Source of the DNA: Neisseria lactamica
GTDB lineage: Bacteria > Pseudomonadota > Gammaproteobacteria > Burkholderiales > Neisseriaceae
NCBI RefSeq assembly: GCF_901482445.1
Contig: NZ_LR590477.1
Span: 744,001 to 808,000 of the forward strand
DNA length: 64,000 bases
Reading direction: 5' to 3'
Below are positions 1 through 7,564 of the stretch, in pieces; position 1 is the first letter of the stretch, and each line of letters opens with the position of its first letter. The position numbers and the translations under genes are program-made. Under the pieces are notes generated by a model. That model did no database searches. It saw only the letters and a program-made list of their open reading frames with translations, and was not told the origin of the DNA.

Positions 1-511
1 GTGAGGCCAGCATTGCGCCGCCGCCGAAACCCATAATTGCCAAACCGGTCGCCATACCCGGCTTGTCGGGAAACCATTTCATCAGTGTGGAAACCGGCCC
101 GATGTAGCCCAAACCCAAGCCTACGCCGCCGATGACGCCGTTGCCCAAATAGAGCAGGAAGAGGTTGTGCGTACTCACGCCGAATGCGGATACGAAGAAG
201 CCCAGGCTGAAACAGCAGGCGGCGGCAAATATGGCTTTGCGCGGCCCTACCCGTTCCATCCATGTGCCGAACAGGGCGGCCGACGCGCCCAGCATCGCGA
301 GTGCGATACTGAAAATCCAACCTACGGTCGTCAACTTCCAATCTCCGGCCGCCGATTCGGTTATGCCGATAAGTTTGGTCAGCGGCGCGTTGAATACGGA
401 ATAGGCGTAAATCTGCCCGATGGCAAGGTGCACCGCCAATGCTGCGGGGGGTACGAGCCAACGGTTGAAACCTGGCTTGGCAATGCTTGCCTCACGGTCT
501 AAAAACTTCAT
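1..511 (-). CDS. OFA-family (oxalate/formate antiporter-like) MFS transporter, N-terminal part
   Basis: This is the N-terminal 170 residues of a membrane transporter; the rest runs off the left edge of the window. The start is the ATG at 511, preceded by AGAGGA. Translation begins MKFLDREASIAKPGFNRW and shows hydrophobic helices, the loop GQIYAYSVFNAPL, and a segment ending GTWMERVGPRKA, the usual loop between helices 2 and 3 of major facilitator proteins. The family (OFA, includes E. coli YhjX) exchanges or takes up small carboxylates across the inner membrane; the substrate cannot be read from this part. The gene is divergent from nothing nearby and is followed upstream by a repeat-rich spacer. 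Family assignment is by recognition of the N-terminal pattern. Confidence 0.75.
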   Translation of the reverse strand, partial: MKFLDREASIAKPGFNRWLVPPAALAVHLAIGQIYAYSVFNAPLTKLIGITESAAGDWKLTTVGWIFSIALAMLGASAALFGTWMERVGPRKAIFAAACCFSLGFFVSAFGVSTHNLFLLYLGNGVIGGVGLGLGYIGPVSTLMKWFPDKPGMATGLAIMGFGGGAMLAS

Positions 512-989
512 AACATCCTCTTTCTGTCAGTTGAAAAATAAAAATTCATTTTCTCAATGGAACTTATTAAAAATTATAAAAAAATATCGGGTCGGGTTTT
601 TATCCTCCCCAAGATGCGCCGTCTGAAACATTTCGGGTGTGCGGAGAGGTTTCTGTTTTTTCCAATAAATTCCTGCGGCTTTCCGCTTCTGGATTCCCGC
701 TTTTTCAGGAATGACGAATTAAAGATTATCTTAAGATCAAGGGACTGGATTCCCGCTTTCGCGGGAATGACGGCGGCGGGTTGCTGTTTTTTGTTTATAA
801 ATTTCTGTAACTTTGAATTTCAGCCATCTTCAATAAATTATCGAAACGTATCAATCGTCATTCCCACGTAGGCGGGAATCCGGTTTTTTGAGTTTCAGTC
901 ATTTCTAATACATTCCCACCACTTTTCGCTTCCGGATTCCCGCTTTCGCGGGAATGACGGCGGCGGGGGAGCGGTTTTTCCGATTGGGT
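512..989. other. Repeat-rich intergenic spacer, no gene
   Basis: No convincing coding region is present in these 478 bases. The stretch holds four dRS3-type palindromes, described separately, joined by T-rich spacers with repeated short motifs such as TTTTCCAATAAATTCCTG. This is the 3' flank of xseA and the 5' flank of the transporter gene. Confidence 0.7.
693..955. repeat. Four dRS3-type palindromic repeats
   Basis: Copies lie at 693-712 (imperfect, ATTCCCGCTTTTTCAGGAAT), 749-768, 860-879 and 936-955. Each has ATTCCC, eight bases, and GGGAAT. These are the abundant neisserial dRS3 repeats, which flank larger repeat arrays and serve as targets for filamentous phage and for recombination. The third copy has the same palindrome but with ACGTAGGC in the middle. 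Confidence 0.85.
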
Positions 990-2345
990 TTAAATACAAT
1001 CAAACAAATCCTGCTGCCCTTGTTCTTTGCTTACGCGCACATCGGTTTCGCCGTCGGCAAAGGTAATGTGCAGCTTCTGCCCCTGCTTCAAAACATCGGC
1101 GTTGCGGATGACTTGTCCGCGTGTATTTTTGACGACGGAAAAGCCGCGTTCCAGAATGTGCTGCGGCGAAACGGCTTCGAGCAGGGAGGCTTGGGCGGTC
1201 AGGCTTTGGCGGTGCCGGGCGAGCAGCTGGCGGAAGGCGTGCGACAAGGTCGTCTGAAAACGCTCGATGTCTTGCCGGTAAACGGAAATATCGGGGCGGC
1301 AATGTTGCAGGGCTTGGGTTTGGCGTTCGAAACGGGCGGTGTGGGCGCGGACGTTTTGCGTCATCGAGTAAGACAGGGTTTGCGCCAGTTTGTGAATGTA
1401 GGTGTGCTGTTCGTCGAGTTTTTGGCGCGGATGACGGATTTGCCGCACAAGCCAGTCGAGTTTTTGGCTGGCATCGAAATAGCGTTGTTCCAAAACGGTT
1501 TTCAGACGGCCTTGGGCTTGGGCGAGGCGATGTAGAGATTCTTGACGGTTGGGGCTGACCAACTCTGCCGCGCCGGTCGGTGTCGGTGCGCGAACGTCGG
1601 CGACGAAATCGGCGAGCGTGAAATCGGTTTCGTGGCCTACGCCGCTGACGATCGGAATCGCGCAGGCTTCGATTGCGCGTACGACCGGTTCTTCGTTAAA
1701 CGCCCACAAGTCTTCAATGCTGCCACCGCCGCGACAGACAATCAACACGTCGCATTCGGCGCGTTGCGATGCGGTTTTAATCGCTTGTGCGATTTGTAAC
1801 TCGCTGCCTGTGCCTTGAACGGGTGTCGGATAAACGATAACGGGGATTTCGGGCGCGCGGCGGTTTAAGGTGGTCACGACATCGCGTAAAGCCGCCGCCG
1901 CTAAGCTGGTGACGATGCCGATGCATTGCGGACGGACGGGCAAAGGTTTTTTGCGTTCCGCCGCAAACGCGCCTTCCGCCTGCAACTGCGCCTTCAACCG
2001 CTCATAGGCTTCGTAAAGCTGCCCCAAACCTTTGAGCCGTACCTCGTTCACCGTAATCTGAAATTCGCCCCGCGCCTCGTAAATGCTGATTTTGCCCGAC
2101 ACTTCGATATGGTCGCCTTCTTTCAAAGGCTTCGCCAAACGCGCCGCCGCACCTTTGAACATCGCGCAACGCACCTGCGCGCGGCTGTCTTTGAGCGAGA
2201 AATAATAATGTCCGCTGGCGGCGCGGGTCAGGTTGGACACTTCGCCGGCAATCCACAAACCGGCAAGGTGGTTTTCCAAAAGACTTTTGGCAAATGCGTT
2301 CAACTCAGAAACGGACAATACGTCAGAATGAAAAAAATCAGACAT
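990..2345 (-). CDS. xseA: Exodeoxyribonuclease VII large subunit
   Basis: This is the catalytic large subunit of exonuclease VII, which with several copies of XseB degrades single-stranded DNA to acid-soluble oligonucleotides in the cytoplasm. An N-terminal OB fold is visible (WIAGEVSNLTRAASGHYYFSLKD, near residues 30-55), followed by the nuclease region with RGGGSIEDLWAFNEEPVV and GHETDFTLADFVADVRAPTPT. A coiled-coil C-terminal part follows. The 451-residue product is the usual length. The start at 2345 (MSDFFHSD) is preferred because E. coli-type proteins begin close to the OB fold; an in-frame ATG at 2357 would add four residues, and neither has a strong ribosome site. The xseB partner is not in this window. 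It is transcribed away from nadE. Confidence 0.93.
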   Translation of the reverse strand: MSDFFHSDVLSVSELNAFAKSLLENHLAGLWIAGEVSNLTRAASGHYYFSLKDSRAQVRCAMFKGAAARLAKPLKEGDHIEVSGKISIYEARGEFQITVNEVRLKGLGQLYEAYERLKAQLQAEGAFAAERKKPLPVRPQCIGIVTSLAAAALRDVVTTLNRRAPEIPVIVYPTPVQGTGSELQIAQAIKTASQRAECDVLIVCRGGGSIEDLWAFNEEPVVRAIEACAIPIVSGVGHETDFTLADFVADVRAPTPTGAAELVSPNRQESLHRLAQAQGRLKTVLEQRYFDASQKLDWLVRQIRHPRQKLDEQHTYIHKLAQTLSYSMTQNVRAHTARFERQTQALQHCRPDISVYRQDIERFQTTLSHAFRQLLARHRQSLTAQASLLEAVSPQHILERGFSVVKNTRGQVIRNADVLKQGQKLHITFADGETDVRVSKEQGQQDLFDCI

Positions 2346-2571
2346 CGAATCAATCAAATAGTAAAAAATATAAATATGTTTTGAAGCCTAAGGCGGCATC
2401 GAGCCGCCTAAATTGTCAACAATATTATAACACGCGCCATCTTGCCGCCCGCCTTTTCCCATATGACTTTTTTAAGCGGGGAATGGGAAAAATATTCATC
2501 AACCTGCCTGCAATCTATTCAAATTGAACCGCCGACAAGCTATGATGCGGATATTTTCGACAGGAGGAAAA

Positions 2572-3363
2572 ATGGATACGCAGGCAGTTATCACACATAT
2601 CGCCCGATGGTTGGACGAATACGCCGCTCAGGCAAATGCAAAAGGGTTTGTCGTGGGCGTTTCCGGCGGCATCGATTCCGCCGTCGTCTCCGCACTCGCC
2701 GCCCGCACCGGTCGCACCACGCTGCTTCTGGATATGCCGATACGCCAACACCCCGACCAGCTTGAGCGGGCAAGGCTGCACATCCGCAATCTGCAACGGC
2801 AATATGCCAATGTAAGCGCGCAAACGGTCGATCTGACCGACACCTTCCAGACCTTTGAGCAAACCGTCGGCATTCATCAGACGGCATTTGACAATCAGCC
2901 GCTTTCCCTCGCCAACGCCAGAAGCCGCCTGCGTATGCTGACCCTGTACTACTACGGGCAGATACACGGACTGCTGGTTACAGGGACAGGTAATAAAATT
3001 GAAGATTTCGGCGTGGGATTTTTTACTAAATACGGCGACGGCGGCGTGGACATCAGCCCGATTGCCGACCTGACCAAAACACAGGTTTACCGGCTTGCCG
3101 AAGCATTGGGCGTGGACGAGGCGATTCAAAAAGCCCCACCAACCGACGGCCTGTGGGATACGGAACGCACCGACGAGGAACAGATGGGCGCAAGCTATCC
3201 CGAACTGGAGTGGGCAATGGGCGTGTACGGCACGCGCAAACCCGAAGATTTTGAAGGGTGGCAGCGCGAAGTTCTGGAAATCTATACGCGGCTTCACCGC
3301 GCCATGCAGCACAAAATCAACCCGATTCCCGTGTGCCGCATTCCGCCCGAATTGTTGGGCTGA
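2572..3363 (+). CDS. nadE: NH3-dependent NAD+ synthetase
   Basis: This enzyme converts deamido-NAD+ to NAD+ using ATP and ammonia, the last step of NAD synthesis. The 263-residue product lacks the glutaminase domain of the longer eukaryotic type. The pyrophosphatase loop VSGGIDSAVVSALA is near residues 25-38, and the family motifs ADLTKTQVYRLAEALG and KAPPTDGLWD are present. The start at 2572 follows AGGAGGA at ideal spacing, so upstream in-frame codons are not used. It stands alone between the divergent xseA gene and the convergent dnrN gene, and ends in a DUS hairpin. Confidence 0.93.
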   Translation: MDTQAVITHIARWLDEYAAQANAKGFVVGVSGGIDSAVVSALAARTGRTTLLLDMPIRQHPDQLERARLHIRNLQRQYANVSAQTVDLTDTFQTFEQTVGIHQTAFDNQPLSLANARSRLRMLTLYYYGQIHGLLVTGTGNKIEDFGVGFFTKYGDGGVDISPIADLTKTQVYRLAEALGVDEAIQKAPPTDGLWDTERTDEEQMGASYPELEWAMGVYGTRKPEDFEGWQREVLEIYTRLHRAMQHKINPIPVCRIPPELLG

Positions 3364-3372
3364 AACGTGGAA

Positions 3373-3410
3373 ATACCGTCTGAAACGGAAAACCGTATTT
3401 CAGACGGCAT
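3373..3410. terminator. DUS-pair hairpin between nadE and dnrN
   Basis: TACCGTCTGAAAC and its inverted partner TTTCAGACGGCA form a hairpin between two convergent genes. The left arm has TACC in place of TGCC. Such inverted DUS pairs act as bidirectional terminators in Neisseria. Confidence 0.75.
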
Positions 3411-3431
3411 TGAAATATCCGGACGCGTCCC

Positions 3432-3905
3432 TTAAGAAGCAAGTACGCGGGCAAACAGAATATCGTTTTCCAAATGAATGTGGTCGTTCAAGTCGTCCAC
3501 CATTTCTTTGGTCAAAGCGTAAAGCCGTGTCCAGCTTCCGCAGGCTCCTTCGGGCGCTTGGAAATTATCGGTCAGCTCTTTGAGCCGTGCGATGGTGCGG
3601 TCGTGTTCTTCATGTTCGTGCATCATCACGCTGATGGGCATCGCCGCACCCCGGCCGACACCCTGATTAATCATCGGAAACAGCATCCTTTCCTCTTTCA
3701 TCATATGCATCAGCAGTTCGTTCTGCATATAGGCAAGCAGCTCGGCAATTTCCGCCGGAAAGGTATCGGCATGAACTTGGGCCACTTTTTGCGCCAGCGG
3801 CACCAATTCTTCAAATTGTGCACGGTGTACATTGTGGTAGCGTTGCAGGATATGATCAACAGTCGCACCAAAGGGAGCAGTTTCCCAAACGGAAAAATCA
3901 GTCAT
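3432..3905 (-). CDS. dnrN: Iron-sulfur cluster repair di-iron protein, short form (DnrN/YtfE/ScdA family)
   Basis: Members of this family help repair iron-sulfur clusters damaged by nitric oxide or peroxide, using a hemerythrin-like di-iron site. The ligand-type histidines and glutamates are visible in YHNVHRAQFEEL, HMMKEERMLFPM, HEHEEHDRT and HIHLENDILF. The product is 157 residues, against about 220 for E. coli YtfE: the N-terminal ScdA_N domain is absent, so this is a hemerythrin-only form. The start at 3905 follows AAGGAAC; the upstream in-frame extension lacks family similarity. In Neisseria dnrN is reported to be controlled by the NO sensor NsrR; I did not identify a clear NsrR site here. 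The identification as the dnrN locus fits its place beside trxA. Confidence 0.85.
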   Translation of the reverse strand: MTDFSVWETAPFGATVDHILQRYHNVHRAQFEELVPLAQKVAQVHADTFPAEIAELLAYMQNELLMHMMKEERMLFPMINQGVGRGAAMPISVMMHEHEEHDRTIARLKELTDNFQAPEGACGSWTRLYALTKEMVDDLNDHIHLENDILFARVLAS

Positions 3906-4203
3906 CGCAGTGTTCCTTTTATAGGGTTTCGGGTTTGGTTTTGAACATTCATACTTTAAGAATCTATTTAAACGGAGCATACACCGCCCGCGCGTTTATG
4001 TACAGCCTCAAACGTATTCCTTACATTTTGATAATAAAAGTAATTTTCAGAAATAAAATACTGTCCGAACCGTTTTTTTAGAATTTGCAAAGGCGATTGG
4101 GGCGGTACAGAAAAACTATTATCCCGCCCGCCCACTTGAAATTTTTATGCCCAAGCCCTATCCTGCACGCTATCGTGCCAATCCCAACCGAAAAGGAAAA
4201 ATA

Positions 4204-4536
4204 ATGAGCAGCGAATTGATCGTACACACCGGCGATGCCGCCTTCGAGCAAGATGTTTTGAAATCCGACCTTCCCGTCCTGCTGGACTTTTGGGCTCCTT
4301 GGTGCGGCCCATGCAAAATGATTGCCCCGATTTTGGACGACATTGCCGCCGAATTTGAAGGCCGTCTGAAAGTAGTCAAAATCAACATCGACGACAACGA
4401 AGCCACCCCGTCCCGTTTCGGCGTGCGCGGCATTCCGACCCTGATGGTATTCAAAAACGGCGAAGTCGTCGCCACCAAAGTCGGCGCATTGGCAAAAGGC
4501 CAGCTGACTGCCTTTGTTGAGGCTTCCATCGCCTAA
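4204..4536 (+). CDS. trxA: Thioredoxin
   Basis: This is a 110-residue cytoplasmic thioredoxin that reduces protein disulfides and is itself reduced by thioredoxin reductase. The active site WCGPC lies at residues 33-37 in DFWAPWCGPCKM, and the cis-proline loop RGIPTLMVF follows near residue 76. The length and fold order match classical Trx1. The start at 4204 follows AAAAGGAAAA with good spacing; the longer reading frame upstream is not plausible. It ends in a strong GC-rich terminator. Confidence 0.95.
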   Translation: MSSELIVHTGDAAFEQDVLKSDLPVLLDFWAPWCGPCKMIAPILDDIAAEFEGRLKVVKINIDDNEATPSRFGVRGIPTLMVFKNGEVVATKVGALAKGQLTAFVEASIA

Positions 4537-4550
4537 CGGCAATATGAAAA

Positions 4551-4584
4551 AAAGCCGCCGGAATTTAATCCGGCGGCTTTTTTT
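4551..4584 (+). terminator. Rho-independent terminator of trxA
   Basis: AAAGCCGCCG, a short loop and CGGCGGCTTT form a perfect ten-pair stem followed directly by a run of T. It starts 14 bases after the trxA stop. Confidence 0.92.
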
Positions 4585-4589
4585 ATTTT

Positions 4590-4724
4590 GGCTGTGTTTT
4601 AATATAGTGTTGATAGACATACTTGGCTTCAAGGTATTCAACAGGATAGGTTTATTCCTAACCGGAAAATAATTGTCTTTTCCCTTGCAAATAATTGAAA
4701 TAAACAGATTACTAAAACACAGCC
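4590..4724. repeat. 135-bp element with inverted ends, copy 1
   Basis: The element begins GGCTGTGTTTTAATATAG and ends ATTACTAAAACACAGCC, so its ends are inverted repeats of about 12 bases. A second copy of exactly the same length lies in the same orientation at 6149-6283, with only a few base differences in the interior. It has no coding capacity and looks like a miniature element. It is not a Correia element, whose ends are TATAGTGG. The two copies bracket the cassette genes at 4824-6084. Confidence 0.8.
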
Positions 4725-4740
4725 AAACAAAAAAGTAAGT

Positions 4741-4766
4741 GTAAGTGGTTTTAAGGCTGCCTGAAA
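4741..4766. repeat. Cassette boundary repeat, copy 1
   Basis: GTAAGTGGTTTTAAGGCTGC followed by CTGAAA recurs with two mismatches at 5480-5505. Each copy is followed within 90 bases by a CGCGTG...CTACCAT segment and then by the 3' end of a minus-strand small gene. This arrangement marks two repeats of a cassette unit. Confidence 0.65.
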
Positions 4767-4823
4767 ATAAGTAAAAAGCAAAGCAAGGAACGCGTGGGTG
4801 TAAGCACCATCTACCATGTACGT

Positions 4824-5258
4824 TCAGGCTTTATTTTCATAATAATCTGTTACTGCTTTTGGTGAAAGTGGGGCATTGCATCGATTACAATAATGAATAA
4901 ATGGAACTACTCCTTGATTGCAAGCTATTTCTTGATTATCGACGCTGATTACTTTCCCATTAAACTGTTTTTGAAATCTGTGGCAATAGGGGCAAATAGT
5001 TAAAAAAACTGTAGAAATCACACTATATACACCGAGCAATACAAATAACAGCATGAGCCAATCCATTAATTCATTAAAGTTAGAAATATGAACAATTTGA
5101 TATTTCTGTAAAAAAACCAATAATCCCATAAAACCTGTATAAAAATATACAATTTTTGATGGTATCAATCTTCGTTGGAATCTTACGGCGATTTTTAGCT
5201 CACTCTCTTTGTTTTCAGGCTTAAATGGCATAATTTTGTCATAGTTATTCGTATCCAT
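4824..5258 (-). CDS. Hypothetical membrane protein with two CxxC pairs, cassette gene
   Basis: I do not recognise this 144-residue protein. It has two predicted membrane segments (near residues 38-52 IVYFYTGFMGLLVFL, and 66-87 WLMLLFVLLGVYSVISTVFL) followed by a cytoplasmic or periplasmic tail with CPYC and CNRC, a possible zinc ribbon. The start at 5258 follows AAAGGAAATAAGCA. The gene is AT-rich compared with its neighbours, which points to horizontal origin. Its position in a repeat-bounded cassette beside an SMI1/KNR4-type gene suggests an orphan immunity protein to a polymorphic toxin, but that role is inference from context. Confidence 0.6.
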   Translation of the reverse strand: MDTNNYDKIMPFKPENKESELKIAVRFQRRLIPSKIVYFYTGFMGLLVFLQKYQIVHISNFNELMDWLMLLFVLLGVYSVISTVFLTICPYCHRFQKQFNGKVISVDNQEIACNQGVVPFIHYCNRCNAPLSPKAVTDYYENKA

Positions 5259-5604
5259 TGCTTATTTCCTTTTGCTTGGTTTTTTCGGTGAGTTGATTTT
5301 CTTTTTTTACACAGGCAATAGGCACTTGGTGGCGCATGGGATTGATACCACAACCAAGTGATAGCACCGGGTGCTTCGCTTTCGTTATATGGCTCACTGG
5401 GAGAGAGCTTGGGTGAGAGGATGTTTAGGGGGGAGTGGGCATAGTTTAGAGTTACGATTAGTTAAAGTAAAAAGGAAAGGTAAGTGGTTTTAAGGCAGCA
5501 TGAAACTGAGTTCAGCGAAACCAAAACCGCGTGTGCATGAATGCACATCCTACCATTTCACTTTTTTGGTTGGTTACACAGGCTATGCTGGTTAGTAGTG
5601 CCAG
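5259..5604. other. Spacer between cassette genes, no gene seen
   Basis: These 346 bases contain no supported coding region. They hold the second cassette boundary repeat at 5480-5505 and a following CGCGTG...GCAC...CTACCAT segment that resembles the one near 4795. The GGTGCTTCGC and AGTGGG stretches show no recognisable function. Confidence 0.55.
5480..5505. repeat. Cassette boundary repeat, copy 2
   Basis: This is a 26-base match to 4741-4766 with two mismatches, in the same orientation, again lying 3' of a minus-strand cassette gene (5605-6084). Confidence 0.65.
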
Positions 5605-6084
5605 TTAATCTACATCTTGATAAAGTTTATCTATAAAACTATCAAAATCAGGTGCGATGGGAACTGTAATCATCTTGGTATTACCTAGTTCATCTTCGTA
5701 AAATTCATCATGATACATAAGTACGATGGATGGATTACTTGAATTTTTACGGTAATCAAAACAAATATAATCGCCATTTGCACTTATTCCAAATGCCACA
5801 ACTTGGTTTCCATAGCCATATTCATCATCAATGCATGAATAGGTATAGATATTTTCATGACAGGAGGCATCTTTTTTATATCCTAAAAATAAAATATTTC
5901 TGTCATCTGTATTCTTATTATTATCAATAAAAATAAAACAATCTTCTTCGGGATATAAATAATCATGTTCACTTATCAAATATATATACGATCTAGGGAA
6001 TGTTACACCTAAATTTTCTGCAAATTTTTCAATGATTGAAGCAGAAACTTTTCCTTCATCTCTCCAGATATTTAATTTTTTCAT
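5605..6084 (-). CDS. SMI1/KNR4-type immunity-like protein
   Basis: The 159-residue product resembles the SMI1/KNR4 (SUKH) superfamily. It opens with IIEKFAENLGVTFPRSYIYLISEHDYLYP, the usual helix plus LP-x-SY-like entry of that fold, and ends with a segment typical of the family (FDSFIDKLYQD). SUKH proteins commonly neutralise nuclease toxins delivered by contact-dependent or other polymorphic systems. No toxin gene lies beside it, so it would be an orphan immunity gene. The start at 6084 follows AAGGAAATGAATA. It is markedly AT-rich. Family assignment is by pattern recognition only. Confidence 0.65.
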   Translation of the reverse strand: MKKLNIWRDEGKVSASIIEKFAENLGVTFPRSYIYLISEHDYLYPEEDCFIFIDNNKNTDDRNILFLGYKKDASCHENIYTYSCIDDEYGYGNQVVAFGISANGDYICFDYRKNSSNPSIVLMYHDEFYEDELGNTKMITVPIAPDFDSFIDKLYQDVD

Positions 6085-6148
6085 TATTCATTTCCTTGAT
6101 TAACGTCCTTTTTTTAATGCATTTTGACCAGTATGTCTAACTGCATTA

Positions 6149-6283
6149 GGCTGTGTTGTAATATAGTGTTGATAAGCGTACTTGGCTTCAATATATTCAA
6201 CAGGATAGGTTTATTCCTAACCGGAAAATAATTGTCTTTTCCCTTACAAATAATTGAAATCAACAGATTACTAAAACACAGCC
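6149..6283. repeat. 135-bp element with inverted ends, copy 2
   Basis: This is a direct copy of the element at 4590-4724, of identical length, beginning GGCTGTGTTGTAATATAG and ending ATTACTAAAACACAGCC. It abuts the stop codon of the methyltransferase gene at 6290. Recombination between the two copies would delete both cassette genes. Confidence 0.8.
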
Positions 6284-6289
6284 TTTATT

Positions 6290-7237
6290 TTAAGCCTTTT
6301 TACGGATTTCCCAGCACCGATGGATTTTTTTGTTGCGGAAATCTTCGGGAACGGATTGTTTGGAAATATCTTTCACGGCGTATTGTTCCGATACCGAATC
6401 GTCCAAAACGAAGCTGCGCAGGTTGTTGGAAAAGTACAAAATGCCGTCTGAAGCGAGCAGTTTCATCGCGCCGTCAATCAGTTTTTTGTGGTCGCGCTGG
6501 ATGTCGAGGATGCCGGGCATCTTTTTGCTGTTGGAGAAGCTGGGCGGGTCCATCACAATGAGGTCGAACCGCCTGCCTTCCCCATATGCCGTCTGAAGAT
6601 ATTGGAACACGTCGGCGCGGACGATTTGGTGTTGTTCGGGGCTGATGCCGTTCAATTCAAAATTGCGTTTCGCCCAATCGAGATAAGTGTTGGACAAATC
6701 GACGGTTTCGCTGGATACCGCGCCGCCGGTGGCGGCATAGACGGTGAAGCTGCCGGTGTAGGAAAACAGGTTGAGAAAACGTTTGCCCGCCGCCGTTTCG
6801 CCGACTTTTTTGCGCGTGTTTCGATGATCCAAAAAAAGCCCCGTATCCAAATACTTATCAAGGTTGACCCAAAACTTGCGGCCGTTTTCGGCAATGACGA
6901 AATCTTCGCCCGCCTTGCCGGTTTTTTCGTATTGCTGCAAACCTTTTTGGCGTTCGCGGCGTTTGAGATGGATTTGTTCGGGCGCAAAACCGGTAACGAA
7001 GGCGACGGCTTCCAATACTCCGGCAAGCCACGCTTCGTATTCTCCGGGCCGCATCAGCCAGCCGGTATCGTATTCCTGAAGGTGGATTCGATCGCCGTAA
7101 ACATCGACGGCGAAGGGGAATTGTGGGATGTCTCGGTCGTAAATGCGCCAGGCTTCGATGCCGTTGCGTTTCGCCCATTTCATAAGGTGTTTGATGTTTT
7201 TGCCCAAGCGGTTGGCAAACGGTGTGATGTCGGTCAT
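6290..7237 (-). CDS. Class I SAM-dependent methyltransferase, RlmI/RlmK type
   Basis: This 315-residue protein resembles the catalytic half of 23S rRNA methyltransferases of the RlmI/RlmK group. The S-adenosylmethionine site is seen in FLNLFSYTGSFTVYAA and the catalytic motif in VMDPPSFSNSK, with SSETVDLSNTYLDWAKRNF between them. The likely role is modification of a base in ribosomal RNA in the cytoplasm, but the exact target cannot be read from sequence. The start at 7237 (MTDITPF) is chosen because similarity begins there; the longer open frame upstream encodes no conserved residues. The gene ends only 6 bases from the 135-bp repeat. Confidence 0.82.
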   Translation of the reverse strand: MTDITPFANRLGKNIKHLMKWAKRNGIEAWRIYDRDIPQFPFAVDVYGDRIHLQEYDTGWLMRPGEYEAWLAGVLEAVAFVTGFAPEQIHLKRRERQKGLQQYEKTGKAGEDFVIAENGRKFWVNLDKYLDTGLFLDHRNTRKKVGETAAGKRFLNLFSYTGSFTVYAATGGAVSSETVDLSNTYLDWAKRNFELNGISPEQHQIVRADVFQYLQTAYGEGRRFDLIVMDPPSFSNSKKMPGILDIQRDHKKLIDGAMKLLASDGILYFSNNLRSFVLDDSVSEQYAVKDISKQSVPEDFRNKKIHRCWEIRKKA

Positions 7238-7564
7238 TGGTTTCAGGCGGAATAAAGTGGAAAACGGCAATTTTACTGTAATTAACGCCCGATTGCTTGA
7301 CCGTTTCGGACAAACCCTATACCATCCGCCGCTTATCTTGTTATACGAAGCCATCGCCTTCCAACCTAAACCGCCCTTACGGGCGCGTTTCTTTTGTTGC
7401 TTTGATTTTGCAAAGCGTATCTGTGCAGGTTGCCGTCGATGTAAACCACAAGCAAGCCGCTTGCGACAACCCTGTAACTTCACATTCCCCGTATCGTTAC
7501 CCTTCCCTGCTTCAGGCCGTCTGAACCTTTCGGACGCGGGCGTTGTTGTCTTCCAAGGATAGCT
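7238..7564. other. Divergent spacer between methyltransferase and rhlE
   Basis: No gene is supported in these 327 bases. One DUS 10-mer (GCCGTCTGAA) occurs near 7517. The region should hold the promoters for both flanking genes, but I could not choose convincing -35 and -10 boxes. Confidence 0.55.

Noticed and set aside
3911..3945. Promoter TTCAAA-16-TATAAA for dnrN
   Set aside because: The boxes are readable on the minus strand but would start transcription almost at the ribosome site, leaving too short a leader.
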